This document shows, one piece after another, positions 9,266-17,849 of a stretch of 64,000 nt of DNA. A program made the position numbers and the translations under genes. Origin of the DNA: Lachnospiraceae bacterium NK4A144 (lineage in GTDB: Bacteria > Bacillota > Clostridia > Lachnospirales > Lachnospiraceae); the NCBI GenBank assembly GCA_000424365.1, contig AUJT01000019.1, forward strand, positions 16,394-80,393, written 5' to 3'. The notes below the pieces were generated by a model, which was not told the DNA's origin, searched no databases, and was given only the letters and a program-made list of their open reading frames with translations. Every line of letters begins with the position of its first letter. Position 1 is the first letter of the stretch.

Positions 9266-10877
9266 GTGGATGCAGAGGTGTAGAGTGGCGCAAGAAATGC
9301 TGAAAATATCAATATTGATTCTACCCTGCGCACGGGATAATGAGGATCTGATCCATGGAATCATGGATTCACAGACCTATGAAGATATCGAGTGGATCAT
9401 TCCTGAAGATGGAGACACTTTATTTGATGAGATATATGCTTCAACAGGTGAATATGTATTGATCCTGGATTCGTGGTACATATGGTCAGCGGACACAGCA
9501 GAACGTCTTGTTTATCTCATGGAAAATGAAGGAAGAAATTCTGCAGGTATTATTGAACTCAGGTCACCCGAAGACAGGAAATATCATTCGGCTGATGCGA
9601 TCCTTCCACCGTGTATTTTTAAGGGTGATGATATCCGTGCAAAAGAAACAAATGCAAGACGGCAGGTTCTTCTAATGAATGAGCTTACAATTGATGCCGT
9701 TGTAAAAGCATGGGAATCAGATGATAGAAAAATGGAACTGGCTCAGTGGTTTCTATTTTTCATGAAAAAATATGAGATTCCTGCAGAAGCCGGCGGCGAC
9801 AATCTGATCTTACAGGATATTATCAATCTTTGTGATCTGTTGGAAGGGGAAGGAAGATTTAAGTTCTGCAGTTGGATCTGTTCAGAGTTATCAGAAATGA
9901 TGGGCACTGATACGGATAGAAAACAGCGTTTAGAACGGCGGCTTGGGCTATGGAAACCTGAAATACTTTCTGATATAGAAACGCTTAATTCTGAGGGTTA
10001 TTCAGTTTTTTTGTTAAAAAAACCAAGTGGAGAAACTTCCATTTATGCCTGCCTACCGAATGAGTATAAGGAGATATATCATAAGAAAACAGCGTTAATT
10101 ATGATAGATATGGATAGAAACGGTCTGGAACTTATTCAGAATTCAATGGGGGCTGACAAGGTTATTACGATAGATGGTGAGACTATGTTCTACCTGACCC
10201 AATATCCTGACCTCTATGCAATGAATGATGTTCATAATCTTGTATTGATGTATGAGAAGTATGAAGGACAGAAACCTTCGAATATGGTTGAAGCTGCTTG
10301 CAACTGCATGGGGCTGTCGTATGATATCTATCCAAAATACTATCATATGAGGCCTGATAATGAAGAAAAGGTTGCTGAAGTATTTAATAGGGAAGCGTTG
10401 GTGAAAGGAAAGACAGTATTCCTTGTTCCATATGCAGGCACACTTGGAAACAAAATTGTTCCTGAAGAAATCTGGAAGGGAATAGTGGAATTATTATATA
10501 AGAACGGATATAAGGCTGTATTTAACTCAGAGGACGAAGTTGTTGCCGGTGTGCCGCATTTCTACATGGGGATCAGGGATACTGTGGAATTGATCCGGCT
10601 TTGCGGTCATGTGATCGGAGTCAGGACAGGACTTTTGGACGTTGCTTGTGCATTTACTAAGGCTGACATATTTGCAATTTATCCTAATGAATCCTGCCCT
10701 GTATGGACAGAAAGGGCCGACCTGTTTCAAGGATGTAGAAGCAGTGGAGGATTGATTTCAGTAAAGGCGTTAGAATACTACTCCCTTAGGAATATGTTTA
10801 AGAGGGACAATGTAACAGAGATCATATGTCCAATAAATATCGATGACCTATACCATGAGATAGGACAATTTCTATGA
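9246..10877 (+). CDS. Two-domain glycosyltransferase: GT2-like N-terminus, GT9-like C-terminus
   Basis: The N-terminus (KISILILPCARDNEDLIHGIMDSQ, YEDIEWIIPED) is a shortened GT2 fold with no clear DxD. Residues about 265-540 resemble the GT9 heptosyltransferase fold: KTVFLVPYAGTLGNKIVPEEIW, a YKNGYKAVFNSED strand-helix unit, a LIRLCGHVIGVRTGLLDVAC acceptor segment and DIFAIYPN. Start choice is open: GTG 9246 (overlapping the previous gene), ATG 9270 or ATG 9297. The last lies right before the first beta strand and is plausible, but none has a strong ribosome site. It overlaps the next gene by 4 bases (ATGA), so translation is probably coupled. Confidence 0.7.
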   Translation: MQEASCKWMQRCRVAQEMLKISILILPCARDNEDLIHGIMDSQTYEDIEWIIPEDGDTLFDEIYASTGEYVLILDSWYIWSADTAERLVYLMENEGRNSAGIIELRSPEDRKYHSADAILPPCIFKGDDIRAKETNARRQVLLMNELTIDAVVKAWESDDRKMELAQWFLFFMKKYEIPAEAGGDNLILQDIINLCDLLEGEGRFKFCSWICSELSEMMGTDTDRKQRLERRLGLWKPEILSDIETLNSEGYSVFLLKKPSGETSIYACLPNEYKEIYHKKTALIMIDMDRNGLELIQNSMGADKVITIDGETMFYLTQYPDLYAMNDVHNLVLMYEKYEGQKPSNMVEAACNCMGLSYDIYPKYYHMRPDNEEKVAEVFNREALVKGKTVFLVPYAGTLGNKIVPEEIWKGIVELLYKNGYKAVFNSEDEVVAGVPHFYMGIRDTVELIRLCGHVIGVRTGLLDVACAFTKADIFAIYPNESCPVWTERADLFQGCRSSGGLISVKALEYYSLRNMFKRDNVTEIICPINIDDLYHEIGQFL

Positions 10878-11418
10878 AGATCATATTTCTTAATGGTGGA
10901 CTCGCAAATCAGATTTTTCAATATATATTTTATCGATATGCAGAGATCAATCATCCCGGTGATGACTGGTATCTGGATGATTCGTTTTTCTATGTTCATG
11001 ATGTCCATAACGGATATGAGTTAGAGAATGTATTTGGACTAAAGCCCAGGTTACTGAGTTGTGCTTTTGAACCGGATATATGGGATATTATGATCGGGCA
11101 AAAAAAGGATGGGAATAGTATTCCTGAAATCTTAAGGCAGAATGAATTAAATATATCCATGGTATCGGAAGCATCAAATTACACCCAGTGGAATCCATTT
11201 AATGGAAAGGTGTGGATGATCCCAAATGATGAGTTTCTGCCTGAAATCCTGACTCTTCCGGGAGACGTATACTATCACGGGTATTTGCTTTCAGGGATCT
11301 TCAATTAATGAGTCAATGCAGGAGAATGATAATAGGGAACAGTGCGTTTTCGTATCTGGCAGTATTATTAAATAAATCTGTCGTACGGATATTGAAGTTT
11401 CAAAAGCGTTTATTGTAA
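10874..11418 (+). pseudogene. GT11 alpha-1,2-fucosyltransferase-like gene with internal deletion
   Basis: The open part (10874-11308, 144 aa) begins with the GT11 signature FLNGGLANQIFQYIF and runs to VYYHGYLLSG, the point where family members continue with about 100 more residues. Directly after the stop, in another frame (11308-11418), the sequence reads LMSQCRRMIIGNSAFSYLAVLLNK, which matches the C-terminal GT11 motif family normally written as S-x-C-x-x-x-I-I-x-N-S-x-F-S. So the middle third, including much of the donor site, has been deleted and the ends joined out of frame. The gene is presumably inactive. Known family size is about 280-300 aa. The joining explanation is inferred from these two fragments. 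Confidence 0.7.
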
Positions 11419-11449
11419 TGAGGTCAGTTTAAGGAAAGGAGCCTGATAG

Positions 11450-11569
11450 ATGAATTTCTATTTGAAATTAAACAGAGATACATTATCGACATACATAAAT
11501 ACAGCCCGTTGGATCAGTGTATTATCCGGAATAGAAACAGCAGATATTTTTTTCGGGAGTATTATATGA
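11450..11569 (+). CDS. Small 39-aa ORF translationally coupled to the next glycosyltransferase
   Basis: An ATG at 11450 with a strong AGGAG site (11437-11441, 8-base spacing) opens a 39-codon frame starting MNFYLKLNRDTLSTYI. It ends at TGA 11567-11569, overlapping the ATG at 11566 of the following glycosyltransferase (ATGA). It could be a coupling leader peptide or the N-terminal relic of a lost glycan gene. I do not recognise a family. Confidence 0.35.
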   Translation: MNFYLKLNRDTLSTYINTARWISVLSGIETADIFFGSII

Positions 11570-12741
11570 AAAATGTAAGGATTATTATTTTCTATTCAGA
11601 TCTCCCTGATCTTAGATATTTTTATGACAGGCTGGTTGACTGTGCTAAGCAAAAAGGAATTGACTATCTTATAGCTGATGTACTTGATCCGGATTCATAC
11701 GCAGCAGATAGACTTCTTGACTTTATAAAAGATGAGCCTGCAGTGATGTTTACATTTAATCAGTCAGGTATAGGACTGATTAATGAGGGTGAAAATTTCT
11801 GGAAGAAATATGGCATACCTGTTTACGATTTTACTGAGGATCATCCTCGTAATTTTGCGGATGCTCTGCTGCATCCAATGTGTGATATAAGCGTTTTTTC
11901 ATTGGATTTAGATCATATTGCATTTATCGACAGGTTTTATCCTGAAATAAAAAGGAAGTATTTCCTTCCGAATGGAGGGACAAAAGTCAGCGGATTTAAA
12001 TCATTTAAAGAACGTAGTATGAACGTATTGTATATGGGAGGATGTCAGAGAGAAGAGACTATTTTTCCTACAATAGAAGGTCTTCCAAATGGAGGATTAT
12101 CTTTTTATCATGACACAATAGATATGATGAAGTATCAGCCGGATCTTACAACGGAAAAAGCAATTGACAGATACTTTTCAGATCATTCATATGCCATTTC
12201 TGAGGATGATATATTAAAACTAAATCTGATCCCGGCAGGATTTATTGAAAGGCAGGTAAGGAGATATTTTAAGCTTATGGGAATGCATGCTCTTGACGAT
12301 GCAGGAATTGATGTTGATATATATGGGTCTAACTGGGAAGATGAGGACAGACCTTTTAGTGACAGGATCCGGATGCATTCGAGAATCAGCAGCAGTGAAT
12401 TAAACTGTATGATATGTGACGCCCGAATGTCTCTATGCTTCACGCCATGGTACAAGAGAGGGTGCAGTGAGAAGCAGTTTAATGCAATGTTAAATGGAGC
12501 TTTGTGTATCAGTGATAGGAATTCGTATCTTGATATTAACTATCGTGATGGCGAAAACATTGTATTTTTTGATCTTAACAATCCTGAACAGATGGCTGCT
12601 GACGCAGTCTGGCTTTTGGATCATCCGGATGCAGCGGAACAGATTGCATATAGAGGGTACGAAACTGCCATAAAATATGATACCTGGGAGAAAAGGTTTG
12701 ATTCCATTATTGAATATATTAAACTGCGTCATGATATCTGA
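11566..12741 (+). CDS. GT-B glycosyltransferase of the CgeB/GT1-like type
   Basis: The protein (about 391 aa from MKNVRII) has a two-lobed layout. An N-terminal lobe runs to about residue 230 (IIIFYSDLPDLRYFYDRL, YGIPVYDFTEDHPRNF). The C-terminal lobe contains VDIYGSNWED, MICDARMSLCFTPWYKRGCSEKQFNAMLNGALCISD, typical of CgeB/YkvP-like transferases, where a G-x-x-E-K/R-x-F-x-A-x-x-x-G segment binds the nucleotide sugar. A GGGAG site 6 bases before 11566 supports this start over 11509. The C-terminal KYDTWEKRFDSIIEYI helix is usual for GT4/GT1-like proteins. Substrate unknown. Confidence 0.75.
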   Translation: MKNVRIIIFYSDLPDLRYFYDRLVDCAKQKGIDYLIADVLDPDSYAADRLLDFIKDEPAVMFTFNQSGIGLINEGENFWKKYGIPVYDFTEDHPRNFADALLHPMCDISVFSLDLDHIAFIDRFYPEIKRKYFLPNGGTKVSGFKSFKERSMNVLYMGGCQREETIFPTIEGLPNGGLSFYHDTIDMMKYQPDLTTEKAIDRYFSDHSYAISEDDILKLNLIPAGFIERQVRRYFKLMGMHALDDAGIDVDIYGSNWEDEDRPFSDRIRMHSRISSSELNCMICDARMSLCFTPWYKRGCSEKQFNAMLNGALCISDRNSYLDINYRDGENIVFFDLNNPEQMAADAVWLLDHPDAAEQIAYRGYETAIKYDTWEKRFDSIIEYIKLRHDI

Positions 12742-12786
12742 AAGAAATTAAGTATTTATATACACGGATCATAATGATAACTTCAG

Positions 12787-12911
12787 TGTATACTGCATCT
12801 GAAAAAACACACAAATGCAATTTTTTGTATGACATAATTATTTATGATGACAGGGTTAAAGTAAAGCAATTCGTGTCATTATATTGGGGCGAGTAGCAAT
12901 GGGGGTATGAT
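12787..12911 (+). promoter_or_regulatory. Promoter/leader region of loaP
   Basis: The roughly 170-bp gap before loaP contains TGTATAC (12787-12793), a CACAAAT block and TATGACATAAT (about 12828-12838), then a TCATTATAT...GGGG segment ending in the ribosome site. The same ordered blocks recur at 17698-17838, so they are probably functional. A good -35 box at standard spacing is not obvious; the -10 is most likely within ACATAAT. Confidence 0.45.
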
Positions 12912-13691
12912 ATGTGGTATGTGATCCAGGTAAGGACCGGAGAAGAGCAGAAGACGAAATTAATGCTGGATGAAAGGCTTGATCATGAGTATTACAAGGA
13001 CTGCTTTATACCCTTGTATGAGAGTGTACGCCGCAGAAAAGACAGGTGTCTCATCATGATCCGTCGTCTTTTTCCCGGATATATTTTTATAGATACGGAC
13101 TACCCGGTAGAAGTTCATAAAGCTTTGAAAAAAATACCTGATTTCACATCCCTGCTCGGCATCAGGGATGAGCCGGATAAAGAGAAGGTTTTTGTTCCAG
13201 TAAGCTCTGAGGATGAAGAATTCTTAGATAGTATCCTCGAAAACGGGATCATGCGGGTGAGCTATGTCCATTTATCCAAAACGAATCAGATAGACCAGGT
13301 ATTTGGACCTCTTGAAAAATACCGGAAATACATAACGAAAATGGAATACCGTCACCGCTATGCAGTTGTAGAAGCGGAGATATTTGGAAAGGCGCGAAAA
13401 TTGAACTTTGGTCTCTGGGGAGACGCAGATCCGAGGCTCCCATGGATAGAAGAGATAAAAGCCAGGCATAATTATGTATCAGGTAACGAAGACAGAAGAA
13501 AGGATAATAACACAGGAATATATCCCGGTGACCGGATAACTTATCAAGAGCTTTATGGAGACAGGATATTCACTGTTGATCAGGTGGATCCATCCCGCAG
13601 GATCATTCGCACTACGGTAGAAATGTTTGGATGCGTGAGAAAGATAGAAATGTATGTGGATGATGTGAGGGTGGTAAATGACGCCATGTGA
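12912..13691 (+). CDS. loaP: LoaP-type NusG paralogue, processive antiterminator
   Basis: Residues 1-110 form the NGN domain (MWYVIQVRTGEEQKTK, CFIPLYESVRRRKDRC, RRLFPGYIFIDTD), and residues about 195-250 a KOW-like domain (IYPGDRITYQELYGDRIFTVDQVD). Length (259 aa) and the long linker fit LoaP rather than housekeeping NusG. Known LoaP proteins bind an RNA hairpin in the leader of long polysaccharide or secondary-metabolite operons and let RNA polymerase read through terminators. It lies between two glycan blocks, so it likely controls the long + strand operons here (inference). GGGGG at about 12901-12905 is the ribosome site. Confidence 0.88.
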   Translation: MWYVIQVRTGEEQKTKLMLDERLDHEYYKDCFIPLYESVRRRKDRCLIMIRRLFPGYIFIDTDYPVEVHKALKKIPDFTSLLGIRDEPDKEKVFVPVSSEDEEFLDSILENGIMRVSYVHLSKTNQIDQVFGPLEKYRKYITKMEYRHRYAVVEAEIFGKARKLNFGLWGDADPRLPWIEEIKARHNYVSGNEDRRKDNNTGIYPGDRITYQELYGDRIFTVDQVDPSRRIIRTTVEMFGCVRKIEMYVDDVRVVNDAM

Positions 13692-13712
13692 TGACGAGAA
13701 GATAGCATTTAT

Positions 13713-13769
13713 TTGGTCGTACATGACAAGGACAAGGTACGTGAAAAGTTAAATGGGATGCTGGAGTGA
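13713..13769 (+). repeat. Copy 1 of a duplicated 57-bp gene-tail relic
   Basis: This stretch would encode LVVHDKDKVREKLNGMLE and a stop. A near copy (LVVQNKNKVREKLKGIQE, stop) sits at 17612-17668. Both are followed by GATTG. They look like the 3' end of one unrecognised gene, left next to loaP and next to an orphan loaP-like leader. Confidence 0.5.
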
Positions 13770-13824
13770 TTGTGCATGCGAGATATGTATCAAGGATAGA
13801 AGAGGGGGATTATGGGAGCATAAG

Positions 13825-16086
13825 ATGAGTAAAGCTTGGGATGAATTAATAAATCAGATGGACGAGAGATATAAGGCCGGAGAAAAGATTTATATTCAGC
13901 TTCAAAACAATCGCCCGGATAATCTGGATATTCTTATAGCCCCCGCACATTTAGGAGATACCTTATGGGTAGCGGTTTATGCTGAGGCATACTGCAAACA
14001 AAATAATTGTGGGGTTATTATTGTTTGTATAGAAAATCACAGAAGTATCGCGGAACGTGCTGAGGGAGTTGATCAGATCATAACGCTGGACGAAGAACAA
14101 ATGATTCAACTCTCCTTTTATATTATTGCTTCAGCTCGACAGAATACAGATCATATTCGATATTGTCACATGAATGAAGTCCTTTTGGTATGTAATGATT
14201 CATGTACAATAATGCACACGTTTGGAGATAGGATAAATGATATTTCCATGGGGGATATGGCCCGAGAGTATTTAGGATTGGATAGTGAGGTAAATCCGTC
14301 CCGGATAAGAATTGAAAAAGAGCCTGAGCCGGAACGAGAAAATAAATATAAAAATACGATTTTGATTGCTCCCATTGCAAGAACCTATACTAACATTTCG
14401 AAATCGTTTTGGGAAAAACTGGCCAATAGGCTTGTAAGTGCTGGATTCAGAGTATGCACAAATTATAATGGGTTTCCGGATGAATATATAATAGAGGGGA
14501 CGGAACCTTTAGCGTTAACTATAGATGAAGTATTTCGGTGCAGTGATTCTTTTGCTGGAATAATAACTTATCGGAGTGGGTTGAGTGATCTGGTGAGTCA
14601 GACTGATGCGAGACTTACGGTCATATATCCGGAGAAAAATGCTTTTTCTGGAATCGAGTTAGAAGATAACGATATAAGACATGATGATGTAAGAGAGTTT
14701 GGAAGACGCGAGAATATTTGGAATTTTCAATGGAAAGAGGAAGATCATTTAATTGACAGAATTGTTGAAAATCATAGAAGCATTAGTGATGTGAATGATG
14801 ATAGAAAAATAATCGTTACATTGACCAGCAGACCGGGAAGGATAGATACAGTTGCAGAAGTGATTTCTTCACTTAAAGCACAAACATTGATTCCGGACAG
14901 GATAGAGTTGTGGCTTACAGAGGAAGAATTTCCGGAAAAGTCGCAAATGCTCCCGGAAGAACTGATTTCCATGCAGGACGATATTTTTTGTATTTGTTGG
15001 GAAAGGGAAAATCTTAGATCATACACAAAATTGCTTCCAGCACTGAACGCGCATCCTGAAGATATATTGATAACAGTTGATGATGACATGATCTATGATT
15101 CTCGAATGGTTGAGAAACTAGTGATGTCTTGGAAAGAGCATTCATTAGATATTCATGCTCATAGGATTACCAAGTTCTTTTTATGCGATGATGAGTGGAG
15201 ATGGACGATCGGTGGATTTGACTATTATGATACAGCAAGTGCTTTGAATATGCTGAATGGTTGTTCAGGTGTGTTATATCCGCCTCATAGTTTTAGAGAT
15301 ACGGTTTTGGATAGAGAAAGAATTCGCAAATTAGCCCCGACAAATGATGATATATGGTTTTGGGCAATGGGGGTATTAAATGGCAGAAAGGTACGTACAG
15401 TTAAAGATCATATTGTGGATTTCAATGTTATTTCAGAATCTCAAGATGAAATGACACTGTCGTTTGTAAATGAGGGAAATGATCACGAATTTCAAAAACA
15501 GCTTTTAAATGTATTCGACGCTTTTCCTGAATTTCCGGAGATTCTGAAGACGGAGTTTGAGAGATATTTTCCGAAGGAAGAAAAAGCTTGTTTAGAATCA
15601 GACAAGAAACAAGTTTTAGATATTCTTGGTAACGTATTTAGATTATCAGAAGTTGCGATCACGAAAAAAAGTGAGATGCTGTGGGATGAGATAGAGGAAA
15701 GCTGTGATGCCGTTATTGAATTTTTTTCACAGGTTTCAAAGGATGACTTGATCGATCATGCAATTATTACAGATTCAATAAAACAATATAAACAGGAGCT
15801 AAAGAAGGCTTTAAAATCAGTAAATTCGTTTGATCATATGAATTATCTTAGTCAGATTAGAAATAAGATAGAATATGCAATTTTATCAGAGTGGACACAA
15901 AATAGACGATTAACAGCGTTTACTGATGATGATGATCTCTTTAGAGAAGAATGCGGTAAAAACTTCAAAAAATACACTAAAGTTGCTCTTGGCAATGAAT
16001 TAAAAACTCATCGGCAGCACTATGAAAAAATGTATATTTTAGGAGCAAGTGTAGAGGCTAAGGCATTTTATTCTGCGTGCTGTTAG
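13825..16086 (+). CDS. Large bifunctional glycosyltransferase (GT9-like plus GT2-like) ending at an in-frame amber codon
   Basis: Residues about 30-330 are GT9-like (LDILIAPAHLGDTLWVAVYAEA, TILIAPIARTYTNISKSFWEKLANRL, GIITYRSGLSDLVSQ). Residues about 345-590 form a GT-A domain with KIIVTLTSRPGRID, the acidic ILITVDDDMIYDSRMVEKLV and TNDDIWFWAMG. A helical segment follows, and the last residues (MYILGASVEAKAFYSAC) begin a Rossmann-like module cut by TAG at 16084-16086. The frame stays open for 61 more sense codons. GGGAG 6 bases upstream selects ATG 13825 over 13753. It is the first gene after loaP. It may function without the tail, or be decaying. Confidence 0.75.
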   Translation: MSKAWDELINQMDERYKAGEKIYIQLQNNRPDNLDILIAPAHLGDTLWVAVYAEAYCKQNNCGVIIVCIENHRSIAERAEGVDQIITLDEEQMIQLSFYIIASARQNTDHIRYCHMNEVLLVCNDSCTIMHTFGDRINDISMGDMAREYLGLDSEVNPSRIRIEKEPEPERENKYKNTILIAPIARTYTNISKSFWEKLANRLVSAGFRVCTNYNGFPDEYIIEGTEPLALTIDEVFRCSDSFAGIITYRSGLSDLVSQTDARLTVIYPEKNAFSGIELEDNDIRHDDVREFGRRENIWNFQWKEEDHLIDRIVENHRSISDVNDDRKIIVTLTSRPGRIDTVAEVISSLKAQTLIPDRIELWLTEEEFPEKSQMLPEELISMQDDIFCICWERENLRSYTKLLPALNAHPEDILITVDDDMIYDSRMVEKLVMSWKEHSLDIHAHRITKFFLCDDEWRWTIGGFDYYDTASALNMLNGCSGVLYPPHSFRDTVLDRERIRKLAPTNDDIWFWAMGVLNGRKVRTVKDHIVDFNVISESQDEMTLSFVNEGNDHEFQKQLLNVFDAFPEFPEILKTEFERYFPKEEKACLESDKKQVLDILGNVFRLSEVAITKKSEMLWDEIEESCDAVIEFFSQVSKDDLIDHAIITDSIKQYKQELKKALKSVNSFDHMNYLSQIRNKIEYAILSEWTQNRRLTAFTDDDDLFREECGKNFKKYTKVALGNELKTHRQHYEKMYILGASVEAKAFYSACC

Positions 16087-16272
16087 GCAAATGTATCGCG
16101 GTATATCGATGATTTTTATACTGGGAATGCGGCAGGATGCTTTTTAGATAAAACGTATGTGAAAGATGGCGAGATTGATAAAGAAAACAGTGTTTTGATA
16201 ATTGTTGGAAGGCAGACAGAGTGGAAAAGTATCGAAAAGACCGGATTTGGGGCTTGTTTTTGCATTGAATAA
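16087..16272 (+). pseudogene. Detached C-terminal Rossmann-like module, in frame after amber codon
   Basis: In the same frame as the preceding gene, 61 codons continue with a Rossmann-like pattern (SRYIDDFYTGNAAGCFLDKT, then ENSVLIIVGRQTEWKSIE) up to TAA at 16270-16272. It is the remainder of the GxxxxA module begun at the previous gene's end. There is no start codon or ribosome site of its own. Confidence 0.6.
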
Positions 16273-16290
16273 CTGGTAATGGTCTAATTG

Positions 16291-16330
16291 GGGACGGGGT
16301 TACAGGTCCATGAGCCTGTAACCCCGTCCC
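16291..16330. repeat. Perfect 16-bp inverted repeat (REP-like hairpin)
   Basis: Arms GGGACGGGGTTACAGG (16291-16306) and its exact complement (16315-16330) enclose an 8-base loop. There is no T tract, so a plain terminator is unlikely on either strand. GC-rich GGGGACGG-type palindromes in AT-rich intergenic DNA resemble REP elements that are mobilised by REP-associated (Y1) transposases. No such transposase is in the window. Confidence 0.6.
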
Positions 16331-16342
16331 TCTTAGACTACT

Positions 16343-16431
16343 AAAAGTTATAGTGGGTTATAATTTATTCCGAAAGTTATAGTAAGTTATAGTTGAGTTC
16401 AAAAGTTATATAGAGTTATAATAAGTTATAG
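16343..16431. repeat. Iteron-like direct repeats AAAGTTATAG/GTTATA
   Basis: About 90 bp contains seven GTTATA cores, arranged as three units of AAAGTTATA followed within 5-6 bases by GTTATA: 16344-, 16373- and 16402-. Spacing between units is about 29 bp. The array ends roughly 34 bp before the start of the AAA ATPase gene, so it may be a binding site for a regulator or for the ATPase's own winged-helix domain (inference). Confidence 0.6.
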
Positions 16432-16464
16432 ATTTCTTTACGTCATGCTGAGGGAGGTTCTGAT

Positions 16465-17520
16465 ATGGTCTTAAATAATCCTTTCACTATAGCTTTTGGA
16501 AAACAGCCGCCGCAGTTTATTTCAAGACTGCAGCAAACGGAAACCATCATCAATTCTTTTAGGGCAGAAGTGCCAACAACACAGGTTTATATGCTTACCG
16601 GTGTTCGTGGTTCCGGAAAGACAGTTCTTCTTACAAATATAGCTAAGATAATGAGAGAACAAGATGATTGGATTGTCATAGAATTAAATCCTGAGTCAGA
16701 CATGATTCATGGCTTTGCGTCAAAACTTTACTCGATTCCGAATCTTCAAAAACTTTTCGTTAAAGCCAGTTTGGACCTGTCCATGTTTGGAATCGGGCTT
16801 TCGATTGAAAAAAGTATGCCGGTTGCCAATCTGGAAAGTGGCATAGATCGTATGTTAACGGAACTTGATAAAAAAAATAAAAAAGTTCTAATTGAGATTG
16901 ATGAAGTAACAAATAGCGAATACATGAGGGTGTTTGCGAGTGCTTTTCAAATATTTATGAGACAGGATCATAATGTCTTTCTTCTAATGACTGGTTTGTA
17001 TGAGAATATTAATAATCTCCAAAATGAGAAATCACTTACATTTTTATACAGAGTACCAAAGATATTTTTATCCCCATTAAATATAGGGGCAATAGCGCGA
17101 AGTTATAAGGAAATCTTTGATATCAGCTACGATGATGCGTTACTTATGTCTAAAAAAACGCGTGGTTACCCATTTGCTTTTCAGGTATTAGGTTATCTAA
17201 AATGGGAAAACAAAGAAAAAAAGTTAGAAGAAATTCTACCGGTATATCAACAATATCTTGAAGAATATGTTTACGATAAGATTTACAGTGAATTATCGGT
17301 TGCTGAAAAGAAAATTCTTCTGCGCATTGCAAAAGAAAAGGATGAATACATCAAGGTAAAAGAAATACGAGATACACTAACAATGAATTCAAGTTTATTC
17401 TCAACCTATCGCGATAAACTAATTAAGAAGGGACTCATTGATGCAAGTCAATATGGATTTATGAGCCTGATGCTTCCGGGATTTGGTAGATTTGTTATAG
17501 AACATTCTTTTGAACTATAA
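16465..17520 (+). CDS. AAA+ ATPase with C-terminal winged helix (archaeal-ATPase/Orc-Cdc6-like type)
   Basis: Walker A GVRGSGKT is at residues 46-53 and Walker B KVLIEIDEV near 138-146. Sensor-like FLLMTGLYENI and an ARSYKEIF lid segment follow, and the last 90 residues (LSVAEKKILLRIAKEKDEYIKVKEIRD, TYRDKLIKKGLID) form a winged helix. This layout is shared by widespread, poorly understood single-gene ATPases of Lachnospiraceae. It may act on DNA near the repeats just upstream. AGGGAGG at about 16450 is the ribosome site. It has no evident link with glycan synthesis. Confidence 0.75.
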   Translation: MVLNNPFTIAFGKQPPQFISRLQQTETIINSFRAEVPTTQVYMLTGVRGSGKTVLLTNIAKIMREQDDWIVIELNPESDMIHGFASKLYSIPNLQKLFVKASLDLSMFGIGLSIEKSMPVANLESGIDRMLTELDKKNKKVLIEIDEVTNSEYMRVFASAFQIFMRQDHNVFLLMTGLYENINNLQNEKSLTFLYRVPKIFLSPLNIGAIARSYKEIFDISYDDALLMSKKTRGYPFAFQVLGYLKWENKEKKLEEILPVYQQYLEEYVYDKIYSELSVAEKKILLRIAKEKDEYIKVKEIRDTLTMNSSLFSTYRDKLIKKGLIDASQYGFMSLMLPGFGRFVIEHSFEL

Positions 17521-17559
17521 TAGTGATGAATTTAAGCAGGATAAATAGATTTTAGCGGG

Positions 17560-17668
17560 AATGACAGAGGATGCCATTCCTGTTTTTATGCGGCGTACGT
17601 TTATAATGAATCTGGTCGTACAAAACAAGAATAAGGTGCGTGAAAAGCTGAAAGGTATACAGGAGTGA
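17560..17668 (+). pseudogene. 3' relic of an unrecognised gene (copy 2 of the duplicated tail)
   Basis: The open stretch encodes TEDAIPVFMRRTFIMNLVVQ and continues to KVREKLKGIQE with stop TGA at 17666-17668. The last 57 bp match copy 1 at 13713-13769. No start codon or ribosome site is present. I do not recognise the parent protein. Confidence 0.4.
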
Positions 17669-17697
17669 TTGAATGTACAAATAATTGCAAACCAGAT

Positions 17698-17838
17698 TGT
17701 ATACAGCATGGAAAAAAGTGCACAAATAAATAGAGTTTTATGACATAATATTATAAATAATACAATAATGAATACAGACTTATCTGACATAAGTCACTAT
17801 ATCATTTAGGGGAAAATGCAGAGGGGGCATGGAGATGA
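17698..17838 (+). promoter_or_regulatory. Orphan second copy of the loaP leader
   Basis: Block order matches 12787-12914: TGTATAC, GCAT, a run of A's, CACAAAT, TATGACATAAT, then a TCACTATAT segment and GAGGGGGCATGGAGATG in place of the loaP start. Only a 10-codon frame follows (MINRAQETIV), so the gene it once drove has been lost. A terminator follows directly. Confidence 0.45.
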
Positions 17839-17849
17839 TAAATAGAGCA

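Noticed and set aside
16291..16330. Hairpin as a terminator for the interrupted glycosyltransferase
   Set aside because: The stem is strong but no T tract follows on either strand.
16343..16431. GTTATA repeats as a CRISPR array
   Set aside because: Units are short, AT-rich and unevenly spaced, spacers are under 12 bases and no cas genes are present.
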